A stretch of DNA of 23,355 nt, taken from Scybalousia_A sp964626385. GTDB taxonomy: Bacteria > Bacteroidota > Bacteroidia > Bacteroidales > P3. The stretch covers positions 1 through 23,355 of the forward strand of contig CAZVEO010000032.1 in the NCBI GenBank assembly GCA_964626385.1, given 5' to 3'. Position numbers and translations under genes: made by a program. The notes under the pieces were generated by a model that saw only the letters and a list, made by a program, of their open reading frames with translations, was not told the DNA's origin and ran no database searches. Positions 15,393 to 23,318 of the stretch are shown here, one piece after another; within the stretch, counting starts at the first letter, position 1, and every line of letters starts with the position of its first letter.

Positions 15393-15477
15393 TACCACGG
15401 GCGGGACTTGAACCCGCACGAGCTTTAAGGCTCAAGGGATTTTAAGTCCCTCGTGTCTACCATTCCACCACCATGGC
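15393..15477 (-). tRNA. tRNA-Leu (anticodon TAA)
   Basis: 85-base class II tRNA. The acceptor stem is GCCATGG with CCGTGGT (G-U at the first pair). The anticodon stem is AGGGA/TCCCT around loop CTTAAAA with anticodon TAA. A long variable arm (GAGC...GCTC) and the T arm GCGGG-TTCAAGT-CCCGC are present. The discriminator is A, and CCA is not encoded. It is third in a tRNA operon. Confidence 0.95.
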
Positions 15478-15508
15478 ATTTATTTCCGTTAGAATACCCA
15501 CCTTTAAG

Positions 15509-15580
15509 AGCGGAAAACGAGGCTCGAACTCGCGACTTCAACCTTGGGAAGGTTGCACTCTACCACTGAGTTACTTCCGC
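15509..15580 (-). tRNA. tRNA-Gly (anticodon CCC)
   Basis: 72-base cloverleaf. The acceptor is GCGGAAG with TTTCCGC (last pair G-U), and the anticodon stem CAACC/GGTTG surrounds loop TTCCCAA, giving anticodon CCC. The T arm is GCGAG-TTCGAGC-CTCGT (a G-U or mismatch at its base). The discriminator is T, and CCA is not encoded. It is closely similar to the neighbouring tRNA-Gly(GCC), with the same anticodon stem, indicating duplication. A CCC anticodon, reading only GGG, is unexpected as a second glycine tRNA in an AT-rich genome. Confidence 0.92.
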
Positions 15581-15644
15581 TTATTTTTCAACACTCTTTC
15601 TATTCCACGTCTATATTTTAAAGAACTACTCTATATAAAAAAAG

Positions 15645-15717
15645 AGCGGGCAACGAGACTCGGACTCGCGACCTCAACCTTGGCAAGGTTGCGCTCTACC
15701 AACTGAGCTATGCCCGC
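15645..15717 (-). tRNA. tRNA-Gly (anticodon GCC)
   Basis: 73-base cloverleaf. The acceptor is GCGGGCA with TGCCCGC, the D arm is GCTCAGTTGGTAGAGC, and the anticodon stem CAACC/GGTTG surrounds loop TTGCCAA (anticodon GCC). The T arm is GCGAG-TCCGAGT-CTCGT. The discriminator is T, and CCA is not encoded. It is first in the tRNA operon, 64 bases before tRNA-Gly(CCC). Confidence 0.95.
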
Positions 15718-15802
15718 ATAAATACATCATCCTCAAAAAATCACTTCCGCTCCGTCTTTCTCTTCCCCCGCTTTGTCAGCAACCTCCTTGATTTTGACTT
15801 TG

Positions 15803-15834
15803 CAAAGATAGTACGAAAAATAATACCTACCAAA
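15803..15834 (-). promoter_or_regulatory. promoter of the tRNA operon
   Basis: On the minus strand, a -33 TTTG (15834-15831), a 20-base spacer and a perfect -7 box TATCTTTG (15810-15803) followed by CAAA. It starts 17 bases beyond the mutS stop. A leader of about 75-80 bases precedes the first tRNA and includes GCGGAAGTGA, resembling the 5' end of tRNA-Gly. Confidence 0.75.
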
Positions 15835-15851
15835 ATATTTTTTACTTTTTT

Positions 15852-18482
15852 TTATTTTTTTTCTACAATTGCCTTAATTTCACTGAGTTTATTAAGTGCT
15901 TTTATTGGTGTAAGATTTTCAATATCAGTATTTAAAATCTCATCTTTTATTTGTTCAAGCAATGGGTCATTTAATTGAATAAAACTTGTTTGAAAACCGT
16001 CAAAACGCTCCTCTTTTGCCGTGTTTTTCTCTTTTTGAGTACCTTTTTTATCGTTTTCTTGCATATCTGACTGCAAAGTATCCGACCTTTTTTCCTCCAA
16101 TCCTTGAAGCATTTTATCGGCAACACTCAATACTTGCTTTGGCATACCTGCCAAACGAGCAACATGCAAACCAAAACTTTTAGAGGAGCCTCCTCTTGCT
16201 ATTTTACGTATAAATAAAATTTTAGAACCTAATTCTTTGACAGTTATATGATAGTTTTTTATTCTTTCAAAATGTTTTTCCATAGCAATAAGCTCATGGT
16301 AATGTGTGGCAAACAAAACCTTTGCTCTATTTTTGTGATTGTGCAAATAGTTTGCTATTCCCCAAGCAATAGAAACTCCATCGTAGGTAGAGGTACCTCT
16401 GCCTATTTCGTCCAAAAGAACAAGAGAATGAGAAGAAATATTATTTAATATGGAGGCAGTTTCATTCATTTCCACCATAAAAGTACTTTCGCCTGAGGCA
16501 ATATTGTCCGATGCTCCTACTCTTGTAAATATTTTATCCACTATTCCTATTTGAGCATGTTTTGCTGGCACATAAGAACCTATTTGTGCCATTATCACAA
16601 TAAGAGCAGTTTGTCTAAGATAAGCACTTTTTCCACTCATATTAGGCCCCGTAATTATGATTATTTGTTGTGTAGTAGTATCCAAATAAACATCGTTAGC
16701 AACATATTCCTCACCTTGTGGAAGCATTTTTTCAATAACAGGGTGTCTTCCTGCAGAAATATGCAAAATATCGTTTTGAAGTATTTCTGGTCTAGTATAT
16801 CCATTTTCCAAAGCAACAAGGGCAAAAGCGAGCAATACATCTAATCTTGCAAGTTCCTTAGCCGTATTATGTAAAGACTGTATATAAGTTTTGCACTCCT
16901 CTATTACCTCATGGTACAATCTTGTTTCTAAGGCAGAAATATTTTCTTGTGCCGAAAGCATCTTTGATTCTATTTCTTTTAACTCAGGTGTTATATATCT
17001 TTCTGCATTAGTAAGGGTTTGCTTTCTTTCCCAATCGTATGGGACTTTATCTTTGTGAGTGTTGGTTACCTCCAAATAATAACCAAACACATTATTAAAA
17101 CCTATTCTTAAAGAAGAAATACCTGTTTTAAGTGCTTGCTCAGAACAAATTTTGTCCAAAATTGTTTGAGAGTTTGCGGTTATATCTTTATAATTATCCA
17201 ATTCTTCATTGAACCCCCTTTTTATTACATTGCCTTTGTTAATATTATTAGGAGCATTGGCATTGATACTTTTGATTATATAATCTCTCATTTTGTAACA
17301 ATCGTTCAAAATAGGAAACAATTCTTTATCTTTTTCCAATGAAGAGATTTTATTTTTTAATTCACGTATACTTTTGAGTATATTGGTAAAGTGATATAAT
17401 TCTTGCGGGTTTATTCTATGTACGGAAAGACGAGAAATTATTCTTTCCATATCGCCTATTTCTTTCAAAGCGTTTTGCATACTCTCCCTTAAATCATCAT
17501 TGTATATAAGACAAGTAACAAGTTTTTGTCTTTTTTCTATGGCTTGTTTGTCTTTTAGAGGAAGTACCAACCAGCGTTGCAATTGTCTTGCACCCATATT
17601 GGTTTGTGTCTTGTTGAGAGTATAGTAAAGAGTACTTTGTTCTGAATTAAAAGAATGCAAAATTTCCAAATTCTTTATAGTAAATTTGTCCATCCATACA
17701 AATTTGCCGTTATCTATGCGGGCAATATTGCATATATGAGCCAATTCTTTATGATTTGTCTCCTTAATATAATAAAGTGTTGCACCCGCAGCAATTATAG
17801 CCAATGGCATATCTTCCACACCAAAACCTTTGACAGAACTTACTCCAAAACTATCTTCCAATACACCTTGTGCAAAGTCTAAGGAAAAAACCCAATCATC
17901 ATAGGTTTTTGTAAGTACATTCTTAGGTAAGATATTTTGCAAATCTCTTTCTATTTGCCTTTGCAAAACTATTTCTTTTGGCGAGAAATTTTGCAACAAT
18001 TTATCTATATCATTGACTTTGCCCTCACTGACAAAAAAATCACCAGTGTTAATATCTACAAAGGCAATTCCAAAATCATCTTTCTTTTTATGTATAGCAC
18101 AGAGAAAAGAATTATCCGTCTGTGTTCCCATAGTAGTATAAGAAATGCCCGGTGTTATTATTTCCTCCACATTTCTTTTTACTATTCCTTTAGCAAACCT
18201 GGGGTCTTCTATTTGCTCACATATAGCAACTCTTTTACCTGCTCTCATAAATCTTGGCAAATAAGTATCCAAAGCATGATAAGGAAAACCTGCCAAGTGG
18301 TCGGCATTAGCAGTACCTCTTTTGGTTAAAACAATGTTTAGTATTTTGGAAGTCTCTACAGCGTCTTGTCCAAATGTTTCGTAAAAATCGCCTACTCTAA
18401 AAAGCAATATAGAATCAGGGTATTTTGCCTTAAATTCATTGAATTGCCTCATCATAGGGGTTATTTTCTCTCTTTTAGCCAT
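15852..18482 (-). CDS. mutS: DNA mismatch repair protein MutS
   Basis: 876 aa, full length. It recognises base mismatches and small loops and recruits MutL. The N-terminal mismatch-binding domain carries the F-x-E motif (GDFYETF, Phe33 and Glu35). The connector, core lever and clamp domains follow (to about residue 560), then the ABC-type ATPase with Walker A GPNMSGKS (Lys618), Walker B LVLLDEIGRGTSTYDG (Asp691/Glu692) and the helix-turn-helix dimerisation end. The C-terminal tail (about 810-845) is Lys/Glu/Gln-rich before a conserved final helix (NLTPIKALNKLSEIK). The gene starts 12 bases after the manA stop, so the two share a transcript. The activity of this protein bears on slippage at homopolymers such as the C9 tract at 22657. 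Confidence 0.98.
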   Translation of the reverse strand: MAKREKITPMMRQFNEFKAKYPDSILLFRVGDFYETFGQDAVETSKILNIVLTKRGTANADHLAGFPYHALDTYLPRFMRAGKRVAICEQIEDPRFAKGIVKRNVEEIITPGISYTTMGTQTDNSFLCAIHKKKDDFGIAFVDINTGDFFVSEGKVNDIDKLLQNFSPKEIVLQRQIERDLQNILPKNVLTKTYDDWVFSLDFAQGVLEDSFGVSSVKGFGVEDMPLAIIAAGATLYYIKETNHKELAHICNIARIDNGKFVWMDKFTIKNLEILHSFNSEQSTLYYTLNKTQTNMGARQLQRWLVLPLKDKQAIEKRQKLVTCLIYNDDLRESMQNALKEIGDMERIISRLSVHRINPQELYHFTNILKSIRELKNKISSLEKDKELFPILNDCYKMRDYIIKSINANAPNNINKGNVIKRGFNEELDNYKDITANSQTILDKICSEQALKTGISSLRIGFNNVFGYYLEVTNTHKDKVPYDWERKQTLTNAERYITPELKEIESKMLSAQENISALETRLYHEVIEECKTYIQSLHNTAKELARLDVLLAFALVALENGYTRPEILQNDILHISAGRHPVIEKMLPQGEEYVANDVYLDTTTQQIIIITGPNMSGKSAYLRQTALIVIMAQIGSYVPAKHAQIGIVDKIFTRVGASDNIASGESTFMVEMNETASILNNISSHSLVLLDEIGRGTSTYDGVSIAWGIANYLHNHKNRAKVLFATHYHELIAMEKHFERIKNYHITVKELGSKILFIRKIARGGSSKSFGLHVARLAGMPKQVLSVADKMLQGLEEKRSDTLQSDMQENDKKGTQKEKNTAKEERFDGFQTSFIQLNDPLLEQIKDEILNTDIENLTPIKALNKLSEIKAIVEKK

Positions 18483-18494
18483 ACTTTTTTTGCT

Positions 18495-19484
18495 TTACAA
18501 TATGGTTATTTCTAATATTTCCATCAAAGGCTGTGGTTCTATAAGGGCTTCTTGTGCAAGGGCAGGTATCATCAATATTTCTCCTACATTCAAAGGTATT
18601 CTATGCCCCATAGAAGTTACAAAACCCTTGCCCGCAACACAAAAATAAAGATAAAAAGTATCCGAATTGGAATAATCTTTTTTCAAAGCCTGAGTCAAAG
18701 GAATAACATTGGTAACAAAATAAGGACACTGTACTAAATTAGTAGTTTCATTAGGGTGATAATGATAGTGAATTTTTGCTGTACCCTCCTGCTGAGAAAG
18801 GTCTATTACTTCAAGCCCCTGTTCCAAATGTAATTCTCTTGGTTGATTATTCTCCCCTACTCTGTCCCAATCATAGAGACGAAAAGTCGCATCACTACTT
18901 TGTTGTATTTCTGCCAAAAGCACACCTTTGCCAATAGCATGAATAGTGCCTGCTGGTATAAAAAACAAATCTCCTTGCTCCACTTTGTCTTTGTGCAGTA
19001 CTTGTTGAAAAGTTTTGTTTCTTAGTCTATTAATTATATCTGCTTTTGTTTCTTTTTGATTAAAACCAACATATATTTCTGCATCAGGGTCTGCTTGCAA
19101 AACATACCACATTTCTGTTTTGCCGTTTTCCATACCGTGTTTTTGAGCATAATTGTCGTCAGGGTGTACTTGTACGGAGAGATTATCATTGGCATCTATA
19201 AGTTTTATAAGCAAAGGAAAATCAGTATAAAATCTATTAAAATTGTCTTCTCCCAACAATTCATCAGAATACATTTCTATTACCTCATTCAAAGTACATT
19301 CTGCCAAAAAACCGTTTTCCACAACACTTTCATTCTCTTTTAAAGCCGACAACACCCATACTTCCCCGCAACGATTTAGAGGTGAATAATCTATTCCAAC
19401 CAAATCTTTAAATTTGTTTCCTCCCCAAATCTTATCCTTAAATAAAGGCATAAATTTCAAAGGGTATAAACCTTGCTCTCTCAT
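18495..19484 (-). CDS. manA: mannose-6-phosphate isomerase, class I
   Basis: 329-aa zinc enzyme interconverting fructose 6-phosphate and mannose 6-phosphate, feeding GDP-mannose and surface glycan synthesis or mannose catabolism. The opening is typical (YPLKFMPLFKDKIWGGNKF). Metal-site residues are His107 in VQVHPDD, Glu124 in KTEMW, and His182 in GTIHAIGKG. A second cupin half follows (about 235-325). The length fits the short bacterial class I type. A -7 box lies 21 bases upstream of the ATG. It is 12 bases upstream of mutS; this pairing looks like a shared transcript rather than a shared pathway. Confidence 0.94.
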   Translation of the reverse strand: MREQGLYPLKFMPLFKDKIWGGNKFKDLVGIDYSPLNRCGEVWVLSALKENESVVENGFLAECTLNEVIEMYSDELLGEDNFNRFYTDFPLLIKLIDANDNLSVQVHPDDNYAQKHGMENGKTEMWYVLQADPDAEIYVGFNQKETKADIINRLRNKTFQQVLHKDKVEQGDLFFIPAGTIHAIGKGVLLAEIQQSSDATFRLYDWDRVGENNQPRELHLEQGLEVIDLSQQEGTAKIHYHYHPNETTNLVQCPYFVTNVIPLTQALKKDYSNSDTFYLYFCVAGKGFVTSMGHRIPLNVGEILMIPALAQEALIEPQPLMEILEITIL

Positions 19485-19504
19485 TACTATATATTTATTT
19501 TTTG

Positions 19505-19512
19505 CAAAAGTA
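19505..19512 (-). promoter_or_regulatory. -7 box of manA-mutS
   Basis: The minus strand reads TACTTTTG followed by CAAA, 20 bases before the manA ATG. No clear TTTG stands at the -33 distance. Confidence 0.5.
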
Positions 19513-19610
19513 TAAAAATTATTGGACTTATAAAAATGATAAATACGGCGGGAAATTCCTAAGTATTGATTTTGATATAAATATTTTTATCCTGCAAGCA
19601 AAAAAATAAC

Positions 19611-19641
19611 AAGGGAGAGATAGAACTTTTATCACCCCCTT
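19611..19641. terminator. hairpin terminator after radical SAM gene
   Basis: AAGGGAGAGATA (19611-19622) pairs with TATCACCCCCTT (19630-19641) apart from two mismatches. On the minus strand the stem is followed by GTTATTTTTTT, as expected for termination of the gene ending at 19670. The plus side also has a T-run. Confidence 0.65.
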
Positions 19642-19669
19642 TTTTTTAATTAAAAAAATAAATTATCCT

Positions 19670-20437
19670 TTAATAACACTCTGTCTTTATTCCTAGGGCT
19701 CTTACTCTATTTGCAAAACCTTCCATTTCTTCTTTTTCCAATTTTATCAAATCTTTGTCAGGTGTTGCTCTATCTATCACATATAGCATAACCATACGAG
19801 GTTGTATTTCTTTGATAAAAGAAAGCCAAGCCGAGAATTCTTCCTCTGTAGTGTTATTTATTTCTTCTGCTTTATTCTTGCTACGCAAAAGTATAGTTTG
19901 TATTATGGCTTTGTTTCCGAATTCTCTAAGTCCTTGTTTTATCTGCTCAAAGGTGGCACTTACAGGTTTGTTTATTCGGTTATACATTTGCTCACTACCA
20001 GCGTCTATTTTTAGTATAGGATTGTCTATTAAATGCAAAGCCTTATTTACATCGGGTTTATAAAGATTGGTGGAGTTGGTCAAAATAGTAACTTTGGCTT
20101 GAGGCAAATACTCATTACGCAACTCTATTACATCTTCCACTATGCCAAGTATATCGGGGTGAAGGGTTGGCTCACCATTACCAGAAAAGGTTATGCTATC
20201 TACCTTTATTCTTTCTTTTTCAGTGTGAGTTATACACCATTGTTTGAGAGCATTTTTTATGGATGTTCTCTCATTAAAACCTATATGAGTACGGGTATCT
20301 ATTTCATTCCAACCGCATTCACAATAAACACAATCAAAAGAACAGTATTTTTTTTGAGTTGGCAAAACATTTACCCCTAAACTTGTACCCAATCGTCTTG
20401 AATGTATAGGTCCTACAATTATCTCTTCAAACAACAT
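19670..20437 (-). CDS. radical SAM protein (COG0731-like)
   Basis: 255-aa cytosolic iron-sulfur enzyme. The [4Fe-4S]/SAM motif C-x3-C-x2-C is at Cys32, Cys36 and Cys39 (YCSFDCVYCECG), preceded by GPIHSRRLGTSLGVNVLP, typical of the COG0731 group related to wyosine-synthesis proteins. The SAM-binding GNGEPTLHPD motif follows at about residues 90-100, with the rest of the barrel (SGNGEPTL, LTNST, KIDAGSEQMYNRI). The bacterial members have no settled substrate. It is a single-gene unit with its own -7 box and terminator. Confidence 0.9.
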   Translation of the reverse strand: MLFEEIIVGPIHSRRLGTSLGVNVLPTQKKYCSFDCVYCECGWNEIDTRTHIGFNERTSIKNALKQWCITHTEKERIKVDSITFSGNGEPTLHPDILGIVEDVIELRNEYLPQAKVTILTNSTNLYKPDVNKALHLIDNPILKIDAGSEQMYNRINKPVSATFEQIKQGLREFGNKAIIQTILLRSKNKAEEINNTTEEEFSAWLSFIKEIQPRMVMLYVIDRATPDKDLIKLEKEEMEGFANRVRALGIKTECY

Positions 20438-20470
20438 ATCTCTATATCTTTATTTGTTAATAATGTTTGG

Positions 20471-20478
20471 CAAAATTA
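20471..20478 (-). promoter_or_regulatory. -7 box of radical SAM gene
   Basis: The minus strand reads TAATTTTG 33 bases before the ATG, after the mutA terminator. A -33 element is not evident. Confidence 0.45.
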
Positions 20479-20529
20479 CTACAATTCCATTGACTTATTT
20501 ATAAAAACAATATTTTATTAACAAAAAAA

Positions 20530-20552
20530 GCGGACGCAAATTATGTGTCCGC
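20530..20552 (-). terminator. intrinsic terminator of mutA
   Basis: On the minus strand a 9-bp stem (GCGGACACA with TGCGTCCGC, one G-U) with a 5-base loop is followed by TTTTTTTG. It starts 27 bases after the mutA stop and is a textbook intrinsic terminator, so mutA is not followed by mutB in this transcript. Confidence 0.85.
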
Positions 20553-20579
20553 CATATATACTAAAAAACAATTTATCTC

Positions 20580-22433
20580 TTAATTTAGAAGGTCTTTATT
20601 GTATTTTGTCAAACTTTCCAAAGCATTAGTTCTTACATTTATATAATCTGTAATACCATCTTTGTCAAATTCTTGTTTGATTTCATCTGCAGGATTGCCC
20701 GCAACTATTATATGACGTATTTTGCCTTTAATCTTTGGCAACAAAGCCTTAACAAGTTCAGGGTATTCATCATCTGAAGAACACAATACAAGTATATCAT
20801 TGTTTGCTTTCAAAATAGCATCAGCAGCCTCGTCTATTGTATCAAAGCCTCTATTATTTGCTATCTCATAACCAGCAACACCAAAGAAATTACTTGCAAA
20901 ACCTGCCCTCGCTGTACGCATAGACAAATTACCATAAAGCAATAGGAATATTGTAGGTACTTTCTTTGAAGACATAACATCTAACCTAAGTTTTTCAAAA
21001 GGCAAAGCCTCACGATTAAAAGTCAAATGCTTAAATGTATTTTTATTCGCTGTGTTTTGAGAATCGTTTTTTTTATAGTCAATTTCTTTCTCCATAAGAT
21101 TAGGATACTGATTGGTACCAACCAAAACTTTTTTTCTCTTTGCTATATCCTTTGCTACAAGATTAAACATTTCTTCAATTTTGTCTTGTACAAAGTTATT
21201 TTCTATTGCCTTAGCATATCCTCCGATTGATTCTATTTGCTTAAATATATCCCAAGCCTTTTCGCTAATATTATTTGTCAAAGTTTCTATATAATAAGAA
21301 CCGGAAGAAGGGTCAACAATTTTATCCAAATAAGACTCTTCTTTTAGCAGTATTTGCTGATTCAAAGCAAGCCTCAAAGAAAACTCATCGCTATCTTTCA
21401 AAGCTACGTCAAAAGGTTTTACACTAATAGAATCTGCTCCTGCTATAACAGAAGACATTGTTTCTGTAGTAGTTCTTAACAAATTGACATGAGCATCAAA
21501 AATTGTTTTATTATATAAAGTGTTTTCTGAGTGTATATAACTCTTTGCATTACATTCCTTTGCTCCTTCGTACTGCTCTATAATGTTTGACCACAAAAGA
21601 CGTGCTGAACGCAACTTTGCTATTTCCAAAAAATAATCACTACCAGTGGCAAAAGAGAACATAAGACGAGAGGTTATATCGCTTAAAGCAAAGCCCTTAT
21701 CTGTCAACAAGGCAACATATTCATTTGCCAAAGCAAGAGCAAAACCTAATTCTTGCGTTATATTAGAGCCAGCGTCTTTGAAAATAATAGCATTGACATT
21801 TATAACTTTGAATTTTGGCAGATTTTCTTTAGCAAATTTCAAAATATCAACCAATTCTTGCAAATCCGAAGTTAGGGAATTATAATAACCTCCGTGTTTT
21901 AAGGCATAAGCAAAAATATCAAAGTTAATACTTCCTTCTACTTCCAAAGTATTGATATTATTTTGTTTCAAAAATGCACAATACATTTTCAAAAGATTAA
22001 GGAAGTTTTTGGATTTTAAGAAATTAACTTTAATAATATCCACTTTAACATCTTTGAAAAGCAGGTTAAAATCTTCTTGTTTTTCTATTTTTGTTGCGTT
22101 TAGTCCAATGGAATTAGCACTTCTTTCTAAGGCTTGCAACATCATAGAATTTTGATAAGCCAAATCTTCGCTTTCAAAATCTTGTCTAATATCCCAAGAA
22201 TTATCCTTTGCCTTATAACCTCTAACAAATGGTTCTTGCGAAGGGGTGTTTTGCAAATACTCTAAATTTTCTATATCGTTGGCTCTATAATAAGGTTTTA
22301 CATCAAAGCCCTCGTTAGTTTTCCATATCAGTTTTTTATTATAATCAGCACCTTTAAGGTCTTTTTCTATCACTTCTTCCCATTGCTCAGTAGTAACGGG
22401 AGGAAACTCATTAAACAATTTATTATCGTCCAT
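20580..22433 (-). CDS. mutA: methylmalonyl-CoA mutase small (beta) subunit
   Basis: 617 aa, the usual length for this subunit. It opens FNEFPPVTTEQWEEVIEKDL with YNKKLIWKTNEGFDVKPYYR, typical of the family. A TIM-barrel follows (SSGSYYIETLTN, VGTNQYPN). The C-terminal Rossmann domain lacks the cobalamin motif DxHxxG (the place reads GNLSMRTARAGFASN), as expected for the non-catalytic partner. The heterodimer interconverts succinyl-CoA and methylmalonyl-CoA in the propionate route of Bacteroidota. The catalytic B12-binding subunit gene (mutB) normally sits just downstream; here a terminator and an unrelated gene follow. The gene is divergent from the BspA-like gene and has its own -7 box. Confidence 0.95.
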   Translation of the reverse strand: MDDNKLFNEFPPVTTEQWEEVIEKDLKGADYNKKLIWKTNEGFDVKPYYRANDIENLEYLQNTPSQEPFVRGYKAKDNSWDIRQDFESEDLAYQNSMMLQALERSANSIGLNATKIEKQEDFNLLFKDVKVDIIKVNFLKSKNFLNLLKMYCAFLKQNNINTLEVEGSINFDIFAYALKHGGYYNSLTSDLQELVDILKFAKENLPKFKVINVNAIIFKDAGSNITQELGFALALANEYVALLTDKGFALSDITSRLMFSFATGSDYFLEIAKLRSARLLWSNIIEQYEGAKECNAKSYIHSENTLYNKTIFDAHVNLLRTTTETMSSVIAGADSISVKPFDVALKDSDEFSLRLALNQQILLKEESYLDKIVDPSSGSYYIETLTNNISEKAWDIFKQIESIGGYAKAIENNFVQDKIEEMFNLVAKDIAKRKKVLVGTNQYPNLMEKEIDYKKNDSQNTANKNTFKHLTFNREALPFEKLRLDVMSSKKVPTIFLLLYGNLSMRTARAGFASNFFGVAGYEIANNRGFDTIDEAADAILKANNDILVLCSSDDEYPELVKALLPKIKGKIRHIIVAGNPADEIKQEFDKDGITDYINVRTNALESLTKYNKDLLN

Positions 22434-22477
22434 AAAAAATATATTTAAGTGTTTATCTATACTCTTTTTGTAGTTTG

Positions 22478-22485
22478 CAAATTTA
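22478..22485 (-). promoter_or_regulatory. -7 box of mutA
   Basis: The minus strand reads TAAATTTG followed by CAAACT, 44 bases before the mutA ATG. It is one arm of an inverted repeat (22471-22481 with 22531-22541) shared with the divergent plus-strand -7 box. The -33 region is AT-rich without a clear TTTG. Confidence 0.6.
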
Positions 22486-22526
22486 CAATATTTTGAGTTT
22501 TAAGAAAAAATATCAACAAAAAATAT

Positions 22527-22534
22527 TACCTTTG
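22527..22534 (+). promoter_or_regulatory. -7 box towards BspA-like gene
   Basis: TACCTTTG followed by CAAACT matches the Bacteroidota -7 consensus. The start of transcription would be about 22540, some 30 bases before the ATG at 22574. There is no TTTG at the proper -33 distance; a TTTTG at 22491-22495 is too far away. Confidence 0.55.
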
Positions 22535-22573
22535 CAAACTAAAAAAATGATTGTCAATTTAAAATATTAAAAA

Positions 22574-22699
22574 ATGAAGAGATTTAGGATTCCTATGCAA
22601 GGATTGTATGCAGATTTGGGTAAGTTAAAAAGTTTTATTGTTGATATTCAAGTTATCCCCCCCCCTATCACAAAAAATAACACCTTATTTATTTTATAA
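22574..22699 (+). CDS. short ATG-initiated leader ORF crossing the C9 tract
   Basis: The first sizeable ATG frame after the promoter encodes 41 residues (MKRFRIPMQGLYADLGKLKS ...), running through the C-tract and stopping at TAA 22697-22699. I do not recognise it. With one C fewer in the tract this frame would continue into the BspA-like frame and give a 247-aa protein. It may be the true 5' end of that gene in the other phase, a leader peptide or a decayed gene. Confidence 0.4.
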   Translation: MKRFRIPMQGLYADLGKLKSFIVDIQVIPPPITKNNTLFIL

Positions 22700-23318
22700 A
22701 TTAGCCAAATATTGTTTATTAACCATTTTATTTTTCTTTCCTTTTATTAATTCCTCAGCACAAACAGTAGGTGACCAATTTACCGTTGGTGACTTTATTT
22801 ACACCGTTACAGATGCAACTGCTAAAACAGTATCCATAAAAGCTACAAATAACAATATAAGCGGAGATATTTCAATCCCAGAAGAAATAACAGATAGTAC
22901 TACTGATATAACTTATTCTGTAACAAGTATAGGTCGCCAAGCTTTTTATGGTAGTGGTTTGACTAATATAACAATTCCTGATTTTGTAACAACTATGGAT
23001 GACGAAGTTTTTTATAATTGTAAAAGTCTGGCAAGTGTAACAATAGGTAATTCTGTAACAAGAATACCTTACCAAACCTTTTGGGGTTGTAGTAGTTTGA
23101 CAAGTGTAACTATTCCTGCTTCTGTAACAAGTATGGGTGGCAATGCTTTTCGTGAATGTAGTAGTTTAACAAGTGTAACTTTTCAATCTAATAATCCTCC
23201 GACTCTTAGTAGCAATACAAATGTTTTTTATGGAATTCTATCCACTACTACGTTTTATGTTCCTAATACGAGTTATCTTAGTGCAGGTATTTGGTCAACT
23301 CTTTTGATAAGAATTTAA
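22638..23318 (+). CDS. BspA-like leucine-rich-repeat secreted protein
   Basis: The open frame encodes up to 226 residues. A hydrophobic secretion segment (KYCLLTILFFFPFINSSAQ, about residues 24-42) is followed by a short beta domain and 3-4 leucine-rich repeats of about 23 residues of the Treponema/BspA type (LTNITIPDFVTTMDDEVFYNC, LASVTIGNSVTRIPYQTFWGC, LTSVTIPASVTSMGGNAFREC). A closing strand motif TTFYVPNTSYLSA comes last. Such proteins are exported and often adhesive. The frame has no ATG before the signal segment: it opens after a TAA at 22626-22628, so initiation would have to use TTG at 22638 or 22641. A C9 tract lies within codons 7-9. It has few repeats compared with many relatives and no C-terminal sorting domain in the frame. 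Confidence 0.75.
   Translation: MLIFKLSPPLSQKITPYLFYKLAKYCLLTILFFFPFINSSAQTVGDQFTVGDFIYTVTDATAKTVSIKATNNNISGDISIPEEITDSTTDITYSVTSIGRQAFYGSGLTNITIPDFVTTMDDEVFYNCKSLASVTIGNSVTRIPYQTFWGCSSLTSVTIPASVTSMGGNAFRECSSLTSVTFQSNNPPTLSSNTNVFYGILSTTTFYVPNTSYLSAGIWSTLLIRI
22657..22665 (+). repeat. C9 homopolymer, candidate phase-variation tract
   Basis: Nine consecutive C in a strongly AT-rich context, at the 5' end of a surface-protein gene. With nine C the ATG frame from 22574 stops at 22699. With eight (or eleven) it enters the BspA-like frame. The tract is seen directly; its variability is not. Confidence 0.85.

Noticed and set aside
22548..22571. Seven-codon ORF starting at the first ATG after the -7 box
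   Set aside because: Too short to assess; no sign of a regulatory leader peptide.
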